From Plantago ovata (Eukaryota; Streptophyta; Magnoliopsida; Lamiales; Plantaginaceae), in contig CM051456.1 in NCBI GenBank assembly GCA_028274465.1, positions 4,651,545 through 4,715,544 of the forward strand: 64,000 nucleotides of DNA, read 5' to 3'. A program made the translations under genes and the position numbers. The notes under the pieces are model-generated. The model worked only from the letters and a program-made list of their open reading frames with translations. It ran no database searches and was not told the DNA's origin. Every line of letters begins with the position of its first letter. The first letter of the stretch is position 1. Positions 60,834-64,000 of the stretch are shown here, one piece after another.

Positions 60834-62692
60834 TTATTTGTCATTCCTGCAGTTCTGAGGGTCCTCTGTTGCCAATGTAGCCATTCTGGAGTTGATGCAT
60901 GGTGTAAGAGGTGGGAATGATGAGACAGCTTTCAGTATGAACTTGCGCCCAGTTCTAACCACAGCGGATGAGCTAGAACCAAACTCCTGTACTTGCCTGT
61001 GAGGAGGAGATATCCGTTTCTTAGATGGAGAGATTACTTTCACAGTATTCAGTGACGCAGGACCATCCTCCAATATGTCTGTGGTATCATCTTGCATAGA
61101 GACTGGGAGAACTTTAGTCCCAGTATGCAAGACCATTGAGGTTTTCGGTGAACCATGCCAACGAAGGGAACTTGCTAATGAATGCTGTTCGTTTACTGGA
61201 AATGGTTGAGTATTTGTATTCTCAGCCCAATCCTGAGTATTCGGGATGCCAGGAAGAAAACCCACCTTCTCTGCTGAAAAATCAGTAACTCTTTCTGCAT
61301 TGCCATAATCTAATTCCCGCACAAAAGAATCCAGATCCAGGACTTCATTTGCAGTTCCCGAAATATTGCCATTATCATCTGTGTTTGAGGGTGACTGAGA
61401 CATAACAAATTGTCGTGCAAATGTTACACCAATTTTAGATGTCTGGAAATACTTTCCAGAACGGGACCAAGCTTCAGAAGCATCCTTCCTGTGACTATAG
61501 TTCGGAACAGAAACGAGATTTGGAAATGATTAACAGCGAAAACTATTTACTATACCAAAATAGTCTTCCGTCAAATTTGCGAATCTAAATATTATGAGAG
61601 AGAATATATTACTTCGAGAACTGGAATGCTGGAGTTATAGGAGTCAAGTTGTGGGAATTATGAAGCTCGGACTGGTATAAACCATCTCCAGATGTTATAT
61701 CTTCAAACTTCTCCCCCAACAAGCCGTCTGTTGTTTCACCTGTATCTTCATCATGCTGTAAATCCTTAATTGTGCCATATTCTGCAACAGAGACATAGAT
61801 TAGATCAAGCATCATACTTAAAAAATAATCTGTAACTCTTAAATTTTCAAGAACTGATCTGTGTCCTGCCTAATGCCCTAACTAAGAATGCTATCAGCTA
61901 TATTGATATAGAAAGGAGGGGAATGCTGAAAAATGCAGGCCTTTTCAATTTAAACAACACCCCCACTTACATTTTTTTTTTCTCTCATTATCCCTTCTTT
62001 AATCAATATCCCACTTTTATCCATATTCCTTGATTCCCATACCCACCCAAAATCGTTTTAATTGGAGGGTGGGGGTGGAGGGAGCATGTGTGGAGTTCTT
62101 CAAGTTTAAAACAATATAAATATTACTCCCTCCATAAGAAAACAAGTGATGTTTTCTATCCATATAATCTTGTAACTGAACAAGTCAATCTGTAGATAAC
62201 TAGATATCAAGAATACTGAATATGTTTACTGTCTTTTCTCAATTTTCCTCGACTAAATATAATTATCAATTTATGCTAGGGTGTAGTAATTAACGTGGTA
62301 ATCTGTTCTCCAAATGAAGAAAAGGTTGGTTTATGTGAACAGATAAAGAGCAACACTAAGAGCCTACACAGAGGAGCGTACTCATAAAAAATGCAGGTCA
62401 AATAAGTTTTTAAAAAATAAATGTCTATTTCGGGCAATGTGAGCAATTATCAACAGAGATAAAATCAAGATTAAAACCACTGACCAAGACACAATGAAGT
62501 GCTGAGCCTACCTTCCCTGCGTCCAAAGACATTTTGGCATCCATCACAGCGGCATCCATCTGAACATCCAACATTTGCCTTACAGAGAAATAAAAGAACT
62601 AATTCAAGAAGAATAACAGGACATAAATATAGTACCAAAATTATATACATAGTACATACATATATATATATATGCATGTCTCTCTCTGTGTC

Positions 62693-62726
<34 letters not shown>

Positions 62727-64000
62727 CACCTCAGCGACACCATGCATGCCAGAAAAAAAAGGAAAAGAAAAAAGAAGAAAGAAAAAGAAATGCACACCTG
62801 GTAGCACTCACAGTACTTTTTGACACACATAGACTTCTTACAATTGCAACCTCTTTTGTGCCTTGCTGATGATGGTGTGAAATTCTCATCCTGCAACTAG
62901 CAAATGCTAATCAATATTAACTCAAGTGTTTCAAGATTAAGGAGGCTGATATGGTCGATACCTCAAGGCTGATGGCAGGTGGTGCAATTGAGTCTTGTAT
63001 AACTTTGGGAGCAAATGCAAGAGGATTCCGAGACTCAATCTGGTGCTTTTTATCAAGGACTGTATCCTCATATTCAGGCCTGTTCAAGCAGGCGTGGCAA
63101 GCACAGGAATCGGAACAATATTGACCGGCAGCAAAGCAATCACAGTAACTACAGAAAAGCAAATAATAAGAAGGGTACCGGTGCTACAAATCGGATTGAT
63201 AAAAGTCTTCCATATACTTACAGTTTCAAGCAATTGCTCTTTTTACAACTGCAGCTTTTGCAACTATTACCATCAGCAGATTCTGAAGGTTTCTTTCTGG
63301 AAATTGCAAAGACAGATTAATTGTAGTAAGAAGACTAAGAATGAAAAAAAAAAAAAAAAAAAAAAATCAGTGTGACGAGTAGGCGTACCTTTTCTTTTTT
63401 GCACTTGACTGGTTGAAGTTATCTGACGAATGAGCATCAGTCATGCTGTCAAACTTCCTCTTATTACTTGAATTTGATTCCTCAACTGGATTTAGAGGGG
63501 TGGAGTTGTTCGAAGGCTTGATAGTACACATAGACAAAGTCCTAGCAGAAATATCTGGTTCCGTTGCATGAATATCACCTGACTTTGGTAAAGCCATCCT
63601 AACCAAAGGTAATGATGAAGAGCTTGTTGAGATATCTGGTGGAGAGTTTATTGCTGGTATCAGCTTTTGCCCACGTATACAAAATTTACTCATCCGAACT
63701 ACACTCGTATTTGATAGTGCACCAGACCCAGTTTGTTTGGAGTTGAAAATCTTATTTAGGTGCAAGCCAATAGGTTTGTTTACCAAAATGGTTGAACCTA
63801 AAGTTTTTCTAGGGTATGAGGCGGTCTGCATCATGATGGCCTGTTTCTCATGGTCAAGCGTCGGTGCTTTCTCAATGTAATGTGGCCCTTCAGGATTTGG
63901 TGCAGGGTGATTGGTTATAGCCTGACTTCCAGCATCTTCGAATTGGAGACAACGTCTCCGGACTCCACGGCGTTGAAAAGCCTGATCAAATATCAGAAAA
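60834..64000 (-). CDS. TCX: CPP/TSO1-like CXC-domain regulator, 5' part outside the window
   Basis: Minus-strand coding exons: about 63983 (or from beyond the window edge) to 63389, 63296-63222, 63148-62962, 62890-62798, 62578-62512, 61781-61613 and 61494-60834 (stop). All junctions are in phase. The protein has the paired Cys-rich CXC (CRC) domain: [26 protein letters not shown] ... CACHACLNRPE, a linker with RNPLAFAPKVI, then RGCNCKKSMCVKKYCECYQ ... CSDGCRCDGCQNVFGRRE. Upstream is RRGVRRRCLQFE, conserved in the TSO1/SOL group. CPP proteins bind TTYGAA-type CHR elements and repress cell-cycle genes, within DREAM-like complexes. An acceptor (ttgatcag) near 63983 may begin the exon, so the N-terminus lies beyond the right edge. 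TCX2/SOL2 and TSO1 are equally likely orthologues. Confidence 0.9.
62659..62726. repeat. Compound TA/TG/AG microsatellite in a CPP gene intron
   Basis: A (TA)n run is followed by TC/TG and then (AG)n, all in the intron between the exons at 62578 and 62798. A nearby A run of about 24 bases lies at 63343-63366 in another intron. Confidence 0.85.

Overview
The window is nuclear DNA of a flowering plant, almost certainly a eudicot. The evidence is intron-rich genes with GT..AG junctions, AT-rich introns, intact plant-only families (Shaker K+ channel with KHA tail, DUF642, PIF-type bHLH, L-type lectin kinase, RS-cyclophilin, CPP/TSO1), plant MITEs and a tRNA-like SINE. An asterid is plausible from overall protein flavour but is not proven here.

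Layout, left to right: a BOR-family borate exporter (+, CDS 2038-5023); an AKT1-type inward K+ channel (-, 6469-10479), tail to tail with BOR; a 6.7 kb gene-free stretch with MITEs and a probable LTR fossil; a cell-wall DUF642 gene (+, 17186-21303); a 7.8 kb repeat-rich stretch (21304-29119) with a SINE that has an 18-bp target duplication, a 1.2 kb long-TIR element holding an extraordinary palindrome array, gene fragments (Hsp20-like, strictosidine-synthase-like) and a LINE tail; a PIF-like bHLH gene (+, 29120-34296); an intronless L-type lectin receptor kinase whose frame is broken twice (+, 34923-36805); a two-domain tRNA-His guanylyltransferase (-, 37279-42646); a 4.4 kb gap with a GAAACTAG minisatellite and a MITE-like inverted repeat; a CYP95-type cyclophilin with an RS tail (+, 47979-56121); an AMT2-type ammonium transporter (+, 57773-59587); and a CPP/TSO1-like CXC regulator (-, 60834 to beyond the right edge).

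The genes do not form a visible pathway. Three are mineral-nutrient transport genes (borate, potassium, ammonium), probably a coincidence of plant gene order. The coding exons given were joined by hand from splice sites and reading frame; each spliced CDS comes out a multiple of three with no internal stop except for the lectin kinase. The most interesting signals are the palindrome array inside the long-TIR element, the gene-fragment cluster punctuated by a shared junction repeat, altered key residues in several otherwise intact proteins (Thg1 N-domain, K+ channel pore, cyclophilin active site, PIF phytochrome-binding motif), and a 75-bp intron in the cyclophilin gene that is also open in frame.
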